NCBI GenBank assembly: GCA_947588965.1
Contig: CANQAN010000008.1
Span: forward strand, 16,930 to 80,929
Direction of reading: 5' to 3'
DNA: 64,000 nucleotides
Source: an uncultured Helicobacteraceae bacterium
GTDB lineage: Bacteria > Campylobacterota > Campylobacteria > Campylobacterales > Helicobacteraceae
Of this stretch, positions 1 to 9,103 are shown one piece after another (positions within the stretch are counted from its first letter, which is position 1; every line of letters starts with the position of its first letter). The notes below the pieces were generated by a model, which saw nothing but the letters and a program-made list of their open reading frames with translations, made no database searches and was not told the origin of the DNA. A program made the translations under genes and the position numbers.

Positions 1-600
1 GTCTTTCCATTTATTTGGAGCCACTTGTGCGACATAGGGGGCACCGTGCGCAGCCATAATGAATAGCAAATCTTTCTTTTTGTCTTTTTTGCCATAGCTC
101 ACACGTCCTGATGGGGTTGTCGTGGTGGAAGCACCAAGCGGTGTAGAGCCACTTCTCTGTCCTCCTGTGTTCGCATAGACTTCATTATCCAAGCAAACAT
201 AAGTGAAGTTATGCCCCCTTTCAAAGCAGCCACTAATAAATTGGAATCCAATGTCATATGTTGAGCCATCGCCACCAAATGCTACAAATTTCGGCTCTTT
301 TTCGCTATAGAGTCTGCCCTTTCTTTTGAGTGCCTTATACATTGCCTCTGCGCCAGCGATTGCAGTAGAGCTGTTTTCAAAGCCAATATGGATCCATGGC
401 ACATCCCAAGAAGTGTAAGGATAGACGGCGGTGCTGACTTCCAAACAGCCTGTGGAAGTTGCAATAAGCAAAGGGTGGTCTGTCGCATTGAGGACTTCGC
501 GCACAATCATTCCATGCGCACAGCCCGGACACAAAAGATGCGAACCCTCAAAGCGTTCGCTTGATTTTGAATATTGTTTGAGATTCTTAATTTCGCTCAT
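1..600 (-). CDS. porB: Pyruvate:flavodoxin/ferredoxin oxidoreductase, beta subunit (partial)
   Basis: This is the thiamine-diphosphate-binding beta subunit of the four-subunit enzyme that oxidises pyruvate plus CoA to acetyl-CoA and CO2 and reduces flavodoxin or ferredoxin in the cytoplasm. The first 200 residues are present and the window edge removes the rest (the family is about 310 residues). The CPGCAHG motif near residue 24 supplies a cluster or cofactor cysteine pair, and GGDGSTYDIGF is the ThDP-Mg binding motif, followed by the NTGGQRSGSTP signature. It is the last of four tightly linked genes, 23 bp after porA. The pyruvate rather than 2-oxoglutarate assignment rests on the PorA partner. 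Confidence 0.93.
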   Translation of the reverse strand, partial: MSEIKNLKQYSKSSERFEGSHLLCPGCAHGMIVREVLNATDHPLLIATSTGCLEVSTAVYPYTSWDVPWIHIGFENSSTAIAGAEAMYKALKRKGRLYSEKEPKFVAFGGDGSTYDIGFQFISGCFERGHNFTYVCLDNEVYANTGGQRSGSTPLGASTTTTPSGRVSYGKKDKKKDLLFIMAAHGAPYVAQVAPNKWKD

Positions 601-623
601 GTTCTTTCCTTTGTCATTACCTT

Positions 624-1841
624 TCAATTAAAGCCAAGCTTAGGACCTCTAAGTCCGATGAACTGCTGTGTTGGATGTGTGAGTTTGCCAGATTTTGCAT
701 TATTTTGCAATTCTTTGAGAATCTCTTGCAAATGCCCTTGAGTCAAATCTCTGCCACCAAGCCCATAGATATAATTGCTTGCAATGGGCTTATTAGAGCC
801 ACGATAGAGTGCGGCAACGCCCTCATTAAACAACATTCCCATAGCTCCAGCAGGCAAACTTCTGTCTAAAAATGCCACAGCTCTAACCTTGCTTAATGCT
901 TGAGAAAGTTCTGAATAAGGGAATGGTCTAAGGACATGAATGCTCACCACACCTGCTTTGATGCCATTTTTCCGCGCTTCCTTAACAGCAACGCGCGCAG
1001 ATTCCACAGTTGTTCCAAGTGCCACAAGCGCCACCTCTGCATCATCCATATCGTATTTTTCTACGATATTGTATTTTCTGCCCGTGAGTTTTTCAAACTC
1101 CTTAAACACTTTTTCAATCACGGGCATGGAATTCATAATGGCATTATGCAATTGAGCTTTGTGTTCAAAGTGCCAATCTTCTTCTGTTTGAGAACCATAC
1201 GTTGCAGGACGTTCAAAGTCTAGCATGGCGTTTTTTGGTTTGTAGTCCCCAATGAACTTATAAGCCTCGCTGTCCTTTAGCGGACGCACACTTTGTGCTG
1301 TATGTGAGCAAATGAAACCATCTTGATGTACCATAACGGGCAGCCTCACATCATAATCCTCCGCGATTTTAAAAGCCATAAGATTGAAATCATAAGCCTC
1401 TTGAGGATTATATGTGCATAGATTAATCCAGCCCGCATCGCGACCGAGATACATATCAGAATGGTCTCCATTGACATTGAGCGGACTTGCAAGCGCACGA
1501 TTGACGACATTAAGTACAATGGGGAGTCGCATACCGCTTGCTTGATAGAGTACTTCGACCATAAGTGCGAAACCTTGCGAGCTTGTCGCAGTTGCGACAC
1601 GTCCACCAGCGGCGGCAGCCCCGACACAGCCACTCATGGCCGCATGTTCAGATTCTACCATGACAAATTCGCCATCAATATAGCCATTAGAAAGAAAAGA
1701 GGCGTAATTTTGCACAATTGGTGTCGATGGAGTGATAGGGTATGCGGAGACAACGTCAATTTGTGCTTGTCGCATTGCGTGGCTTGCCGCCATATTTCCA
1801 TCCCATACTTCTATTTCTTGTAACTCATAAACATCTGCCAT
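624..1841 (-). CDS. porA: Pyruvate:flavodoxin/ferredoxin oxidoreductase, alpha subunit
   Basis: This 405-residue protein is the pyruvate-binding subunit of the Por complex. The N-terminal pyrimidine-binding region carries YPITPSTPIVQ (about residues 35-45) and the ESEHAAMSGCVGAAAAGGR block. MVHQDGFICSHT near residue 170 matches the PorA-type substrate loop. The C-terminal transketolase-like domain holds the VALGTTVESARVAV segment. The ATG overlaps the porD stop by one base (TAATG), which indicates translational coupling. The length is normal and nothing looks broken. Confidence 0.95.
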   Translation of the reverse strand: MADVYELQEIEVWDGNMAASHAMRQAQIDVVSAYPITPSTPIVQNYASFLSNGYIDGEFVMVESEHAAMSGCVGAAAAGGRVATATSSQGFALMVEVLYQASGMRLPIVLNVVNRALASPLNVNGDHSDMYLGRDAGWINLCTYNPQEAYDFNLMAFKIAEDYDVRLPVMVHQDGFICSHTAQSVRPLKDSEAYKFIGDYKPKNAMLDFERPATYGSQTEEDWHFEHKAQLHNAIMNSMPVIEKVFKEFEKLTGRKYNIVEKYDMDDAEVALVALGTTVESARVAVKEARKNGIKAGVVSIHVLRPFPYSELSQALSKVRAVAFLDRSLPAGAMGMLFNEGVAALYRGSNKPIASNYIYGLGGRDLTQGHLQEILKELQNNAKSGKLTHPTQQFIGLRGPKLGFN

Positions 1842-2242
1842 TATTTATCCTTTTTGCTCTCTTCTTTTTTAGGCCACTTTGCAAGTGCATTTTCCTCGCT
1901 CTCATAATCATTGAACATTAAAAGCGATTTTGGATTGGTCGGACAGACATCAACACACACGCCACAGCCCTTGCAATGCACATAATCAACGCCACTCATT
2001 TTTTCATCCCTCACCAAAATAGAGGAATCTGGACAATACACCCAGCAAAAATAACAATTAATGCAATGATCATGGTTAAATACAGGCTTTTCTACGCGCC
2101 AATGTGCGACACTTGCTGTATAAGAACTATCATCACGATACTCCCTAGCATCCGCGTGTTTTTCTAACATCTTTTCCCCATTTTTTTCAAAGGGAAACAA
2201 CACCGAACCCGCTTCAAACTCATTCCAGCCTTTATATTCCAT
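1841..2242 (-). CDS. porD: Pyruvate oxidoreductase delta subunit, 2x[4Fe-4S] ferredoxin
   Basis: This 133-residue subunit passes electrons from the ThDP site to the external acceptor. Two 4Fe-4S motifs are visible: CINCYFCWVYCPD at about residues 60-72 and CKGCGVCVDVCPTN at about 91-104. An N-terminal extension of about 55 residues and a lysine/glutamate-rich tail flank the ferredoxin core, as in Helicobacter PorD. It lies between porC (9 bp upstream) and porA (1 bp overlap), giving the order porC-porD-porA-porB known from H. pylori. Confidence 0.94.
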   Translation of the reverse strand: MEYKGWNEFEAGSVLFPFEKNGEKMLEKHADAREYRDDSSYTASVAHWRVEKPVFNHDHCINCYFCWVYCPDSSILVRDEKMSGVDYVHCKGCGVCVDVCPTNPKSLLMFNDYESEENALAKWPKKEESKKDK

Positions 2243-2251
2243 ACTTGCCTC

Positions 2252-2812
2252 CTATTTTACCGCATTATAAGCTTTTCTTATGACTTCCATATTGGCATCA
2301 ATGACTTTTTGTGGGAGTTTTTTGCCTAAAACCTTTTTGAAAGATTCTAAGAAAAAATCCAAATCAAGCGCACCCGAAATTTTCAAAAATGCGCCAAGCA
2401 TTGGGGCATTAGGAATAGATTTGCCAAAAGCCTCAAGTGATAGAGCAATGCAGTCTAAAAGATACACTTCTTTATCTTTTAACTCCGGTTTACTGTCTAG
2501 AAATTCCTTTTTGCTCAAATGTGTCGTAATGATATATTTTGTCGTATTTTTTGCATTTGCGCAAATGTCAGTAATATAGACAAGTCCCGGGTCAATCACC
2601 AAAATATAATCGGGATTCATAAATTTCTCATGATTGAGAATAGGATTGTCATCAATCCTGTTGTATGCAGTCATTGCCGCGCCTCTTTTTGCTGAACCAT
2701 AAAATGCAAATGCTTGCACTTCCTTACCTGTGCCTGCAATAACATCCGCTAAACCTTTCGCTCCAGTTACTGCGCCTTGTCCTGCACGGCTATGCCATCT
2801 GATTTCAAGCAT
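2252..2812 (-). CDS. porC: Pyruvate oxidoreductase gamma subunit
   Basis: This 186-residue gamma subunit belongs to the POR/KOR gamma family, which completes the catalytic pocket of Por. The opening RWHSRAGQGAVTGAKGLA is the family signature (GRGGQG-like), followed by the GSAKRGAAMTAYNRI block. The ATG at 2812 has a strong Shine-Dalgarno sequence (GAGGAGACC) about 7 bases upstream. As the first gene of the operon it sits next to the 208-bp gap that should hold the por promoter. Confidence 0.94.
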   Translation of the reverse strand: MLEIRWHSRAGQGAVTGAKGLADVIAGTGKEVQAFAFYGSAKRGAAMTAYNRIDDNPILNHEKFMNPDYILVIDPGLVYITDICANAKNTTKYIITTHLSKKEFLDSKPELKDKEVYLLDCIALSLEAFGKSIPNAPMLGAFLKISGALDLDFFLESFKKVLGKKLPQKVIDANMEVIRKAYNAVK

Positions 2813-3020
2813 AACGGTCTCCTCAATTAATTTTGTTACGGTTTGATTTTAAAAAAAACGCACTTAAAAATTCTATTTTTGTTACAATAAGACAAAAATT
2901 ATTGCTTTAAATGTGTAAAAATAACCCAACTTAAGTTGTTGCTTTTTGCGTCTGTATTTTCTTTGAGAGATTTTAGGGGGTTTGAGTGAGAATCTCTCGC
3001 TTTAGGCTTATCTAGGAAAC
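2813..3020. other. Intergenic region upstream of porC
   Basis: This 208-bp non-coding gap separates the por operon from the 3' end of the permease gene. On the minus strand a TAGAAT hexamer (2875-2870) is a possible -10 box for porC, with a T-rich stretch nearby, but no clear -35 exists. An 8-bp inverted repeat (2965-2972 with 2991-2998) could form a hairpin after the permease gene. It is not followed by a T run in that direction, so a terminator role is uncertain. Confidence 0.4.
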
Positions 3021-4307
3021 TTATATCCCTACAATAACCAATGCGCAAAGTGCTGCTAAAAGCACGGGCAAGGTTACAACAATAGCCACGGCTGTGTAAT
3101 GTAAGAATCCAATGGAGATTCCATAACGTTTGAGATTACTCAACCATAATAATGTCGCTAGAGAGCCTATTGGTGTGAGCTTTGAGCCGATATTGCAACC
3201 TAAGAGATGTGCAAAAGTTAGAATCTCATGGCTTTGCATATCTAAGAGTGCAAGATTCCCCAAAACAACCATGGGTAAGTTATTAATGAGACTTGAACCA
3301 ATGCTTGAGAGGATTCCAACCCAAAACACTTGCTCCCATATTTGCAGATGCCCCTTTAATTCTAAAAAGGATTCATGTTTTAAAATCTCCAAAAGTCCGG
3401 CATTTTTAAGCCCAAAGACGACAATAAACAAACCCAAACTAAAGACAACAATACTAAAAGGAGACTCTCTTAAGAGTACAAAGAGACGTATTTTGCCTAA
3501 GAGGATTCCATAAAGCGCACAAACAAAAGCAATAAAAAGTGTCCAAAGGCTCAAAGGAATCTTAAGGGATTCACCACAAACGATTCCAAGCAATAAACAA
3601 AACACGAGAAAAAAGCAGAAAATAATGACATTCTTAGAGGGCAAAATATTGTGTGTCAGGGAGATTTCAAGCTGTTGAGGGAGTTTTCTACCAAAAATTA
3701 TCCAAAACATTATAAAAGTGGCTAATACAGCCAAAATTTGTGGCGCAATCATTAAAAGGGTGAATCTCAAAAAGGAAATTTTGAAAATGTCTGCTGTGAT
3801 GATATTTGTGAGATTAGAAAAGACAAAGAGATTTGAGGCAAAATCGCTCAAAAAAACCATAAAGAGCAAGAAAATAATCAAAGGATTGCGCACAAAAGAA
3901 GCGTTCTTGAAGCCCTGTAGAAGCGCAAAAACAAGCGGTGTGAGAATTAAGATAGCTCCATCATTTGCAAAGAGTGTTGCTAAAGAACTTGCAAAGATTC
4001 CAAAGAATAGGTAGAATCTCCAGACCTCTAGTGTATGTGTTCCTAAAGAGAGAGAAAAGCGCAGAATCCAATGTGCTAAAACCTCAAAAAAACCCAATTT
4101 TTCTAAAGAGAGGGCAAATATGATAAGCCCTATGAGTGTCAAAGTGCTGTTTTGTACCATCTCCCACACAAGTGCAACATCGCTGAATGTTACACTTCCA
4201 ACTAAGAGGCAAACAAAAGCCCCCGCAATACTAGAGAACCAAATAGGAATCCCAAAGGGACGTACATAAATAAGCAACATAACGACAATAAAGACTGCAA
4301 AAGACAT
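3021..4307 (-). CDS. ArsB/NhaD-type ion permease
   Basis: This 428-residue inner-membrane protein with about 11-12 hydrophobic helices belongs to the ion transporter superfamily that includes ArsB arsenite pumps and NhaD antiporters. The segment around residues 110-170 (FANDGAILILTP, then NLFVFSNLTNI) and the mirrored SLINNLPMVVLGN and GCNIGSKLTPIGSLATLLW near the C terminus are the two conserved half-repeats. The ATG at 4307 overlaps the ubiE stop (TAATG) and is preferred over an in-frame TTG 30 bases upstream. The substrate (arsenite, Na+/H+ or an organic anion) cannot be read from sequence. No arsR or arsC neighbour is present. Confidence 0.8.
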   Translation of the reverse strand: MSFAVFIVVMLLIYVRPFGIPIWFSSIAGAFVCLLVGSVTFSDVALVWEMVQNSTLTLIGLIIFALSLEKLGFFEVLAHWILRFSLSLGTHTLEVWRFYLFFGIFASSLATLFANDGAILILTPLVFALLQGFKNASFVRNPLIIFLLFMVFLSDFASNLFVFSNLTNIITADIFKISFLRFTLLMIAPQILAVLATFIMFWIIFGRKLPQQLEISLTHNILPSKNVIIFCFFLVFCLLLGIVCGESLKIPLSLWTLFIAFVCALYGILLGKIRLFVLLRESPFSIVVFSLGLFIVVFGLKNAGLLEILKHESFLELKGHLQIWEQVFWVGILSSIGSSLINNLPMVVLGNLALLDMQSHEILTFAHLLGCNIGSKLTPIGSLATLLWLSNLKRYGISIGFLHYTAVAIVVTLPVLLAALCALVIVGI

Positions 4308-5026
4308 TAGGAATTTTTGGCGATAAAAAGTGTGCAAACACCTGCAGAGAAGGACTTCGTATAGAGTGGAGTGAAGCCGTTTCCTTGAAGTTCTGCATTG
4401 AGCTTTTTTGCTGTGAGGAATTCTTCAATAGAATCGGGTAAATAGCGGTATGCGCGATAATTTTTAGAAATGATTCCGCCAATGAAAGGCAAAATGTGCT
4501 TCGTGTAAAATCCCATAATGTGCTCTAAGAGGCTTTTGTCTTCACATTTTGTGAATTCTAAAATCACTAAAATCCCTCCCTTTTTAATCACTCTTGCAAA
4601 CTCCTTTAATGCCCGATCTCTCTCTATGACATTGCGGATTCCATAGGCTATGCTTAACACATCTGTGCTTGCATCTTCTATGGGGATAGAAGTTGCTTCA
4701 GAGCGGATAAATGTGACATTTGGAAGTTTTTTACGTGCGATCTTTAGCATCTCTTCACTTGGATCAAGCCCGATAATATCCTCTATAACGACATTTTCTT
4801 TTGTGGCATTTTTCTGCCAATGACTTATCATATCCCCCGTGCCACACGCAACATCAACGATTCTTAGATTTTTTAGTGTCTCTTCAGAAAGATTGCAAAA
4901 GGCAAGTTTGCAAGCCTTTTTTCTCCATGCAATATCAATGCCACAACTCATTATGCGATTGGCTAAATCATAACTCTCCGCAATCTCATCAAACATCGCG
5001 ATAATTTTTTGTTGTTTGCTTTCCAT
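4307..5026 (-). CDS. ubiE: Demethylmenaquinone C-methyltransferase
   Basis: This 239-residue SAM-dependent methyltransferase performs the last step of menaquinone synthesis, the quinone used by complex I in these bacteria. The N-terminal MFDEIAESYDLANRIMSCG segment is the UbiE/MenG family signature 1. VDVACGTGD (about residues 57-65) is the SAM-binding motif I, and SIAYGIRNV near residue 127 is signature 2. It follows argH by 8 bp and overlaps the permease start by one base. Confidence 0.93.
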   Translation of the reverse strand: MESKQQKIIAMFDEIAESYDLANRIMSCGIDIAWRKKACKLAFCNLSEETLKNLRIVDVACGTGDMISHWQKNATKENVVIEDIIGLDPSEEMLKIARKKLPNVTFIRSEATSIPIEDASTDVLSIAYGIRNVIERDRALKEFARVIKKGGILVILEFTKCEDKSLLEHIMGFYTKHILPFIGGIISKNYRAYRYLPDSIEEFLTAKKLNAELQGNGFTPLYTKSFSAGVCTLFIAKNS

Positions 5027-5034
5027 TGCGTTCC

Positions 5035-6480
5035 TTAAGATTTTTTGTCTGCAGAGTTTTGTGAGTTTTTAACAAGAGAATTTTGCGCTAAGATGAGCCA
5101 AGCGCGTAAGCTTTCAATCTGCTCTAAAGTCGCTCGTGTGGAAGTGCCACCATAGGAATTGCGTTGATTCATGGAGCGCTCTAAATTAAGACTCTGATGG
5201 GCATCGGGTGGAATCCTAGAATCCACACTGCAAAGCTCGTTTTCGTTGAGTGCGCTTAAATCTTTCCCTAAAGATTCTGCATGGGCAACCGCCTTGCCCG
5301 TTATATGATGGGCTTCTCTGAAGGGAATCTTACAGTGTAAAACGAGGAAATCCGCCAAGTCTGTTGCTGTTAAATGTCCAATTTGGCACGCTTTTAGCAT
5401 ATTGTCTGCGTGGATTGTCATAGTCATGAGAGCTTCTTTGAGGATTCTTAGGGAAATTTCTAAGGTTTCAAAGCTGTCAAACACACATTCTTTGTCCTCT
5501 TGTGTGTCTTTATTGTAGGCAAGGGGAAGCCCCTTTAGAACGACTAAAAGCGAGATGAGATTGCCATAAATGCGCCCACTTTTACCACGTAAGAGTTCGG
5601 GTACATCGGGATTTTTCTTTTGTGGCATGATGGAGCTTCCTGTGGAATAGGCATCGCTTAAGGTGATGAATTTGAACTCATAGCTACTCCATAGTACGAG
5701 TTCTTCGGCAAGTCTTGAAATGTGCATAGCAATCAATGAGCAATCATACAAAAAATCAAGCGCAAAATCCCTATCACTCACAGAATCCATAGCGTTGAGA
5801 GTGGGAGCTTCAAATCCTAATTTCTTCGCACTAAAGAATCTGTCTATCTCATAGGGTGTTCCTGCAAGGGCTGCTGCGCCTAGAGGACAATAATTATTGC
5901 GCTTAAAAGAGGATTCTAACCTTTCAAAATCGCGCATAAACATATTGGCATATGCACACATTACAAAGCCAAAATTCACGGGTTGTGCATGTTGCAAATG
6001 CGTCATTCCGGGAAACATACTCTGTGTGTGTGCTTGAGCGATCTCCAAAAAAGCTTCAATGAGTTCTAAAACAAGCCTACGCAATGTGCAGTTAGAATCC
6101 AGCACAAAGAGTCTAAAGTCTAGTGCGACTTGATCGTTGCGACTGCGGGCGGTATGGAGCTTTTTGCCTGTTTCACCAATGAGTTGTGTGAGGCGCTTTT
6201 CTAGTGCCATATGAATGTCTTCATCGCTGAGTACAAAGGAAAATGCGCCCGATTCTATCTCGGTTTGAATCTGTGCGAGGGCATCGCAGATTTTTTGAGA
6301 TTCTTCTGCGCTTAGGATTCCACATTTTGCGAGCATTTGCGCATGGACTTGTGAGCCAAGAATGTCTTGTTTGTAAAGTTTGCGATCAAAAGGCAGAGAA
6401 GCATTAAAGACATCTAAAATCTCTGCAGTATCGGATTTGAAGCGCCCTCCCCAAAGCTTTTGATGAGAATCTTGTGTCAT
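5035..6480 (-). CDS. argH: Argininosuccinate lyase
   Basis: This 481-residue enzyme cleaves argininosuccinate to arginine and fumarate, the last step of arginine synthesis, in the cytoplasm. The fumarase/aspartase-superfamily signature [12 protein letters not shown] is at about residues 283-294. [12 protein letters not shown] (about 110-121) and [11 protein letters not shown] (about 158-168) carry the conserved substrate-binding Arg, Asn and His. The C-terminal 20 residues are Ser/Asn/Lys-rich and outside the core fold. It lies in the hemJ-argH-ubiE-permease run. Confidence 0.96.
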   Translation of the reverse strand: MTQDSHQKLWGGRFKSDTAEILDVFNASLPFDRKLYKQDILGSQVHAQMLAKCGILSAEESQKICDALAQIQTEIESGAFSFVLSDEDIHMALEKRLTQLIGETGKKLHTARSRNDQVALDFRLFVLDSNCTLRRLVLELIEAFLEIAQAHTQSMFPGMTHLQHAQPVNFGFVMCAYANMFMRDFERLESSFKRNNYCPLGAAALAGTPYEIDRFFSAKKLGFEAPTLNAMDSVSDRDFALDFLYDCSLIAMHISRLAEELVLWSSYEFKFITLSDAYSTGSSIMPQKKNPDVPELLRGKSGRIYGNLISLLVVLKGLPLAYNKDTQEDKECVFDSFETLEISLRILKEALMTMTIHADNMLKACQIGHLTATDLADFLVLHCKIPFREAHHITGKAVAHAESLGKDLSALNENELCSVDSRIPPDAHQSLNLERSMNQRNSYGGTSTRATLEQIESLRAWLILAQNSLVKNSQNSADKKS

Positions 6481-6489
6481 AGGATTCCT

Positions 6490-6918
6490 TTAAAATGGTC
6501 TTAAGACGGCAAGAATTGCAATGACAATCAATACAAGCGTTGGAATCTCATTATAAGCGCGGAAAAATTTTCCACTTTTATTGCAACGATCTTCCCTTAA
6601 ACTGATTAAAAAGCGATACAGGCTGTAGTGATAGAGTGCTAAGAGGATAACAAGGAGAATCTTGACATGCAGCCAACCCGACTTCAGTAAGCTCGGCTCT
6701 AAAAGCACCAACCACACTCCCGAAAGCAGTGTGCAAACAAGCGCAGGATAGCCGATGAACTTAAATAGCTTTTCTTCTTGGATTTTTACAACTTCAACAA
6801 ATCCCGCATTCTTAATGTGTTCGCTGTGATATACAAACAGACGCGGCAGATAAAAGAGCATCGCCATCCACGAGACAAGCGCGACAATGTGAAAGATTTT
6901 GACATACAAATAGACCAT
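6490..6918 (-). CDS. hemJ: Protoporphyrinogen oxidase HemJ
   Basis: This 142-residue membrane protein has four predicted helices and belongs to the HemJ (UPF0093) family, which oxidises protoporphyrinogen IX to protoporphyrin IX in haem synthesis. The conserved His in KIFHIVALVSWMAM near residue 11 and the LYLPRLFVYH-like segment (FYLPRLFVYH, about 22-31) are family hallmarks, as is the C-terminal NEIPTLVLI stretch. The length matches Helicobacter HemJ proteins. It heads a minus-strand run with argH 9 bp downstream. Confidence 0.88.
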   Translation of the reverse strand: MVYLYVKIFHIVALVSWMAMLFYLPRLFVYHSEHIKNAGFVEVVKIQEEKLFKFIGYPALVCTLLSGVWLVLLEPSLLKSGWLHVKILLVILLALYHYSLYRFLISLREDRCNKSGKFFRAYNEIPTLVLIVIAILAVLRPF

Positions 6919-6942
6919 TGCAAACCTTTAAACTAAAGTGCA

Positions 6943-6951
6943 ATTGTAGCA
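6943..6951 (-). promoter_or_regulatory. Candidate -10 element of the hemJ-argH-ubiE operon
   Basis: The minus strand reads TGCTACAAT here, an extended -10 element about 25 bp upstream of the hemJ ATG. No -35 box is evident, which is normal for epsilonproteobacterial sigma-70 promoters. Confidence 0.5.
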
Positions 6952-6991
6952 AAACAGACTTAAAAGTGAGAGAAAATCATTAATTTTTGCG

Positions 6992-6997
6992 TATAAT
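6992..6997 (+). promoter_or_regulatory. Candidate -10 element of the amino acid ABC transporter operon
   Basis: A perfect TATAAT lies 28 bp upstream of the first permease start, preceded by a T-rich stretch, with an AAAAGGA ribosome-binding site in between. Confidence 0.6.
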
Positions 6998-7024
6998 TCG
7001 GAAATTTTTTAAAAGGATTCCTAT

Positions 7025-7684
7025 TTGCTGTCCCTTGATTTTTCGTTTATACAAAGTGCGTTTCCAATTTTTATGAAAGCCCTTGGACTCACATTGCATC
7101 TTTCATTTTTTGGAATCGTGTTTTCAATCCTTTTGGGGGGATTGATTGCCTGTTTGCAGCATTTAAAGAATCGCTTTTTAAACGCATTGATACAAGGATA
7201 CATTGAGCTTTCACGTAACACACCCCTTCTCATTCAAATTTTCTTTTTGTATTATGGATTGCCACAAATGGGGCTTAAGCTTGAGGGCTACACTTGTGCG
7301 CTTTTAGGTGTTGTGTTTTTAGGAGGGAGTTATATGTCTGAATCCTTTCGTGCAGGAATAGAATCGGTTGAGAGGATTCAGCTAGAATCTGGGCAGAGTT
7401 TAGGGCTTAATGAGCAACAGCTTATGCGCTTTATTATTTTGCCACAGAGCTTAATGGTGAGTTTGCCTTATATCGCTGCAAATGCGATTTTCTTGCTTAA
7501 AGAGACTTCTGTTGTGAGTGCGATTGCTCTTGCTGATGTGCTGTATGTTAGCAAAGATCTCATTGGGAGTTATTATAAGACAAGCGAAACGCTCTTGCTT
7601 CTTGTTTTGTGCTATTTGGTGGTTTTGTTGCCTCTGTCTTTCTTGTTTGCTCTCTTAGAGAAAAGATATAAGAGATTTCTTTAG
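7025..7684 (+). CDS. Polar amino acid ABC transporter, permease 1
   Basis: This 219-residue inner-membrane permease is of the His/Glu/Gln/Arg family. It has about five helices and the EAA-type cytoplasmic loop ESGQSLGLNEQQLMRFIILPQ (conserved ExxxxxG) near residues 122-140. GYIELSRNTPLLIQIFFLYYG (about residues 57-77) is the family motif near the N terminus. The start is TTG at 7025, supported by an AAAAGGA site about 9 bases upstream. No in-frame ATG occurs before the first helix. It pairs with the next permease and the ATPase. Confidence 0.87.
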   Translation: MLSLDFSFIQSAFPIFMKALGLTLHLSFFGIVFSILLGGLIACLQHLKNRFLNALIQGYIELSRNTPLLIQIFFLYYGLPQMGLKLEGYTCALLGVVFLGGSYMSESFRAGIESVERIQLESGQSLGLNEQQLMRFIILPQSLMVSLPYIAANAIFLLKETSVVSAIALADVLYVSKDLIGSYYKTSETLLLLVLCYLVVLLPLSFLFALLEKRYKRFL

Positions 7685-7700
7685 ATTTTTAGGGGTTTAT

Positions 7701-8354
7701 GTGGAGATTCTTTTTTTGCCTCAAAACGTCCTAAGGATTCTGCAAGGAATGTTTGTAACATTCCAAATTGCGCTTATTGCGATTGCTTTTTCCTGTGCGT
7801 TTGGTTTTGTCTTAGGATATTTAATGACTTTGCGCTCTAGAAGTGTGCGCTTTATTTGCCGGGCTTATTTAGAATCCATTCGTATCATTCCGATTTTGGC
7901 ATGGCTGTTTATTGTGTATTTTGGATTTGCGAGTGTGGTTAATTTGAGTGGTTTTTGGGCATGTGTTGTAACATTTAGCTTTTGGGGGATTGCAGAAATG
8001 GGCGATTTGGTGCGCGGAGCAATTTCAAGCTTGGCAAAGCATCAAGAACAAAGCGCAAGGGCATTGGGCTTGAAAGAATGGCAAGTGCAGGTTTTTGTGA
8101 TTTTTCCACAAAGTTTTAGGAGGCTTCTCCCCGGACTTGTGAATCTCTTTACAAGAATGATTAAGACCACTTCTTTGGCTGCTCTCATTGGAGTGAGCGA
8201 TATGTTGAAGGTCGGACAGCAAATCATTGAGGTCAATCTCATTGATTATCCTGCGGCAAGCTTTTGGGTCTATGGCGGAATCTTTGTGCTGTATTTTGTG
8301 CTGTGCTATCCGCTATCGTTCATGAGCCGTCATTTAGAGAAAAAACTCGCTTAA
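7701..8354 (+). CDS. Polar amino acid ABC transporter, permease 2
   Basis: This second permease has 217 residues and starts with GTG at 7701. It has the same topology and the EAA-type loop QSARALGLKEWQVQVFVIFPQ near residues 113-133. AYLESIRIIPILAWLFIVYFG mirrors the first permease. The two permeases presumably form a heterodimer. The spacing of 16 bp on one side and 11 bp to the ATPase start on the other supports a single transcript. Confidence 0.87.
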   Translation: MEILFLPQNVLRILQGMFVTFQIALIAIAFSCAFGFVLGYLMTLRSRSVRFICRAYLESIRIIPILAWLFIVYFGFASVVNLSGFWACVVTFSFWGIAEMGDLVRGAISSLAKHQEQSARALGLKEWQVQVFVIFPQSFRRLLPGLVNLFTRMIKTTSLAALIGVSDMLKVGQQIIEVNLIDYPAASFWVYGGIFVLYFVLCYPLSFMSRHLEKKLA

Positions 8355-8365
8355 AGGATTTGTGT

Positions 8366-9103
8366 ATGATGTTGTTAAAAGTAGAAAATCTTACTAAAAA
8401 ATATGGCACAAATCTCGTATTGGATAGGATTAATTTAGAGATTCCAAAGGGTGAGGTTTGCGCGATTTTAGGTCCTAGTGGTTGTGGGAAAAGCACATTT
8501 TTGCGTTGTATTAATGGGTTAGAATCCATACAGGGAGGCAAGATATTCTTTGAAGAATTGCAAATTGCGGGTGAAAATGTGAAAACAAAGTGGTCGCAAG
8601 TGCGCCAAAAAATTGGCATGGTTTTCCAAAATTACGAACTTTTCCCGCATTTGAGTGTATTAGAAAACATCATTTTAGCCCCAATGAAAGTGCAAAAACG
8701 CAAGAGAGAGGAGGCGACCGAAGAAGCCTTAGGGCTTCTCTCTCGTGTGGGTTTAGAGGATAAAAAGAATATGTATCCTAGAAGTCTAAGCGGCGGACAG
8801 AAGCAACGCGTTGCGATTGTGCGCTCACTTTGTATGCATCCTCAAATGATGCTTTTTGATGAGGTGACGGCTTCACTTGATCCTGAAATGGTGAAAGAAG
8901 TCTTAGAAGTGATTAGGGAATTGGCAAATGAGGGAATGACAATGTTGCTTGTAACGCATGAGATGAAGTTTGCAGAAAATGTCGCGGACAAAATTGTGTT
9001 TTTTGACAATGGAAAAATCGCTGAAATTGCTACACCACAAGAGTTTTTTAAAAATCCAAAGACGCAACGCGCCAAGCGTTTTTTGAGTGTTTTTGAATTT
9101 TAG
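8366..9103 (+). CDS. Polar amino acid ABC transporter, ATP-binding protein
   Basis: This 245-residue GlnQ/ArtP-type ATPase energises the two permeases. GPSGCGKST is Walker A, LSGGQKQR is the ABC signature and LFDEVTASLD is Walker B, followed by the switch His in VTHEM. The ATG at 8366 (MMLLKVENL) is chosen because TTAAAGGA lies about 8 bases before it; the frame stays open upstream only across the permease end. The gene converges with nadB and the last four bases overlap the nadB stop region. No periplasmic binding protein is encoded nearby. Confidence 0.92.
   Translation: MMLLKVENLTKKYGTNLVLDRINLEIPKGEVCAILGPSGCGKSTFLRCINGLESIQGGKIFFEELQIAGENVKTKWSQVRQKIGMVFQNYELFPHLSVLENIILAPMKVQKRKREEATEEALGLLSRVGLEDKKNMYPRSLSGGQKQRVAIVRSLCMHPQMMLFDEVTASLDPEMVKEVLEVIRELANEGMTMLLVTHEMKFAENVADKIVFFDNGKIAEIATPQEFFKNPKTQRAKRFLSVFEF

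Noticed and set aside
936..1223. Plus-strand ORFs inside porA
   Set aside because: They are antisense to the conserved porA frame and have no homology that I recognise.
2965..2998. Hairpin after the permease gene as a terminator
   Set aside because: No T run follows on the minus strand, so it is reported only as part of the intergenic region.
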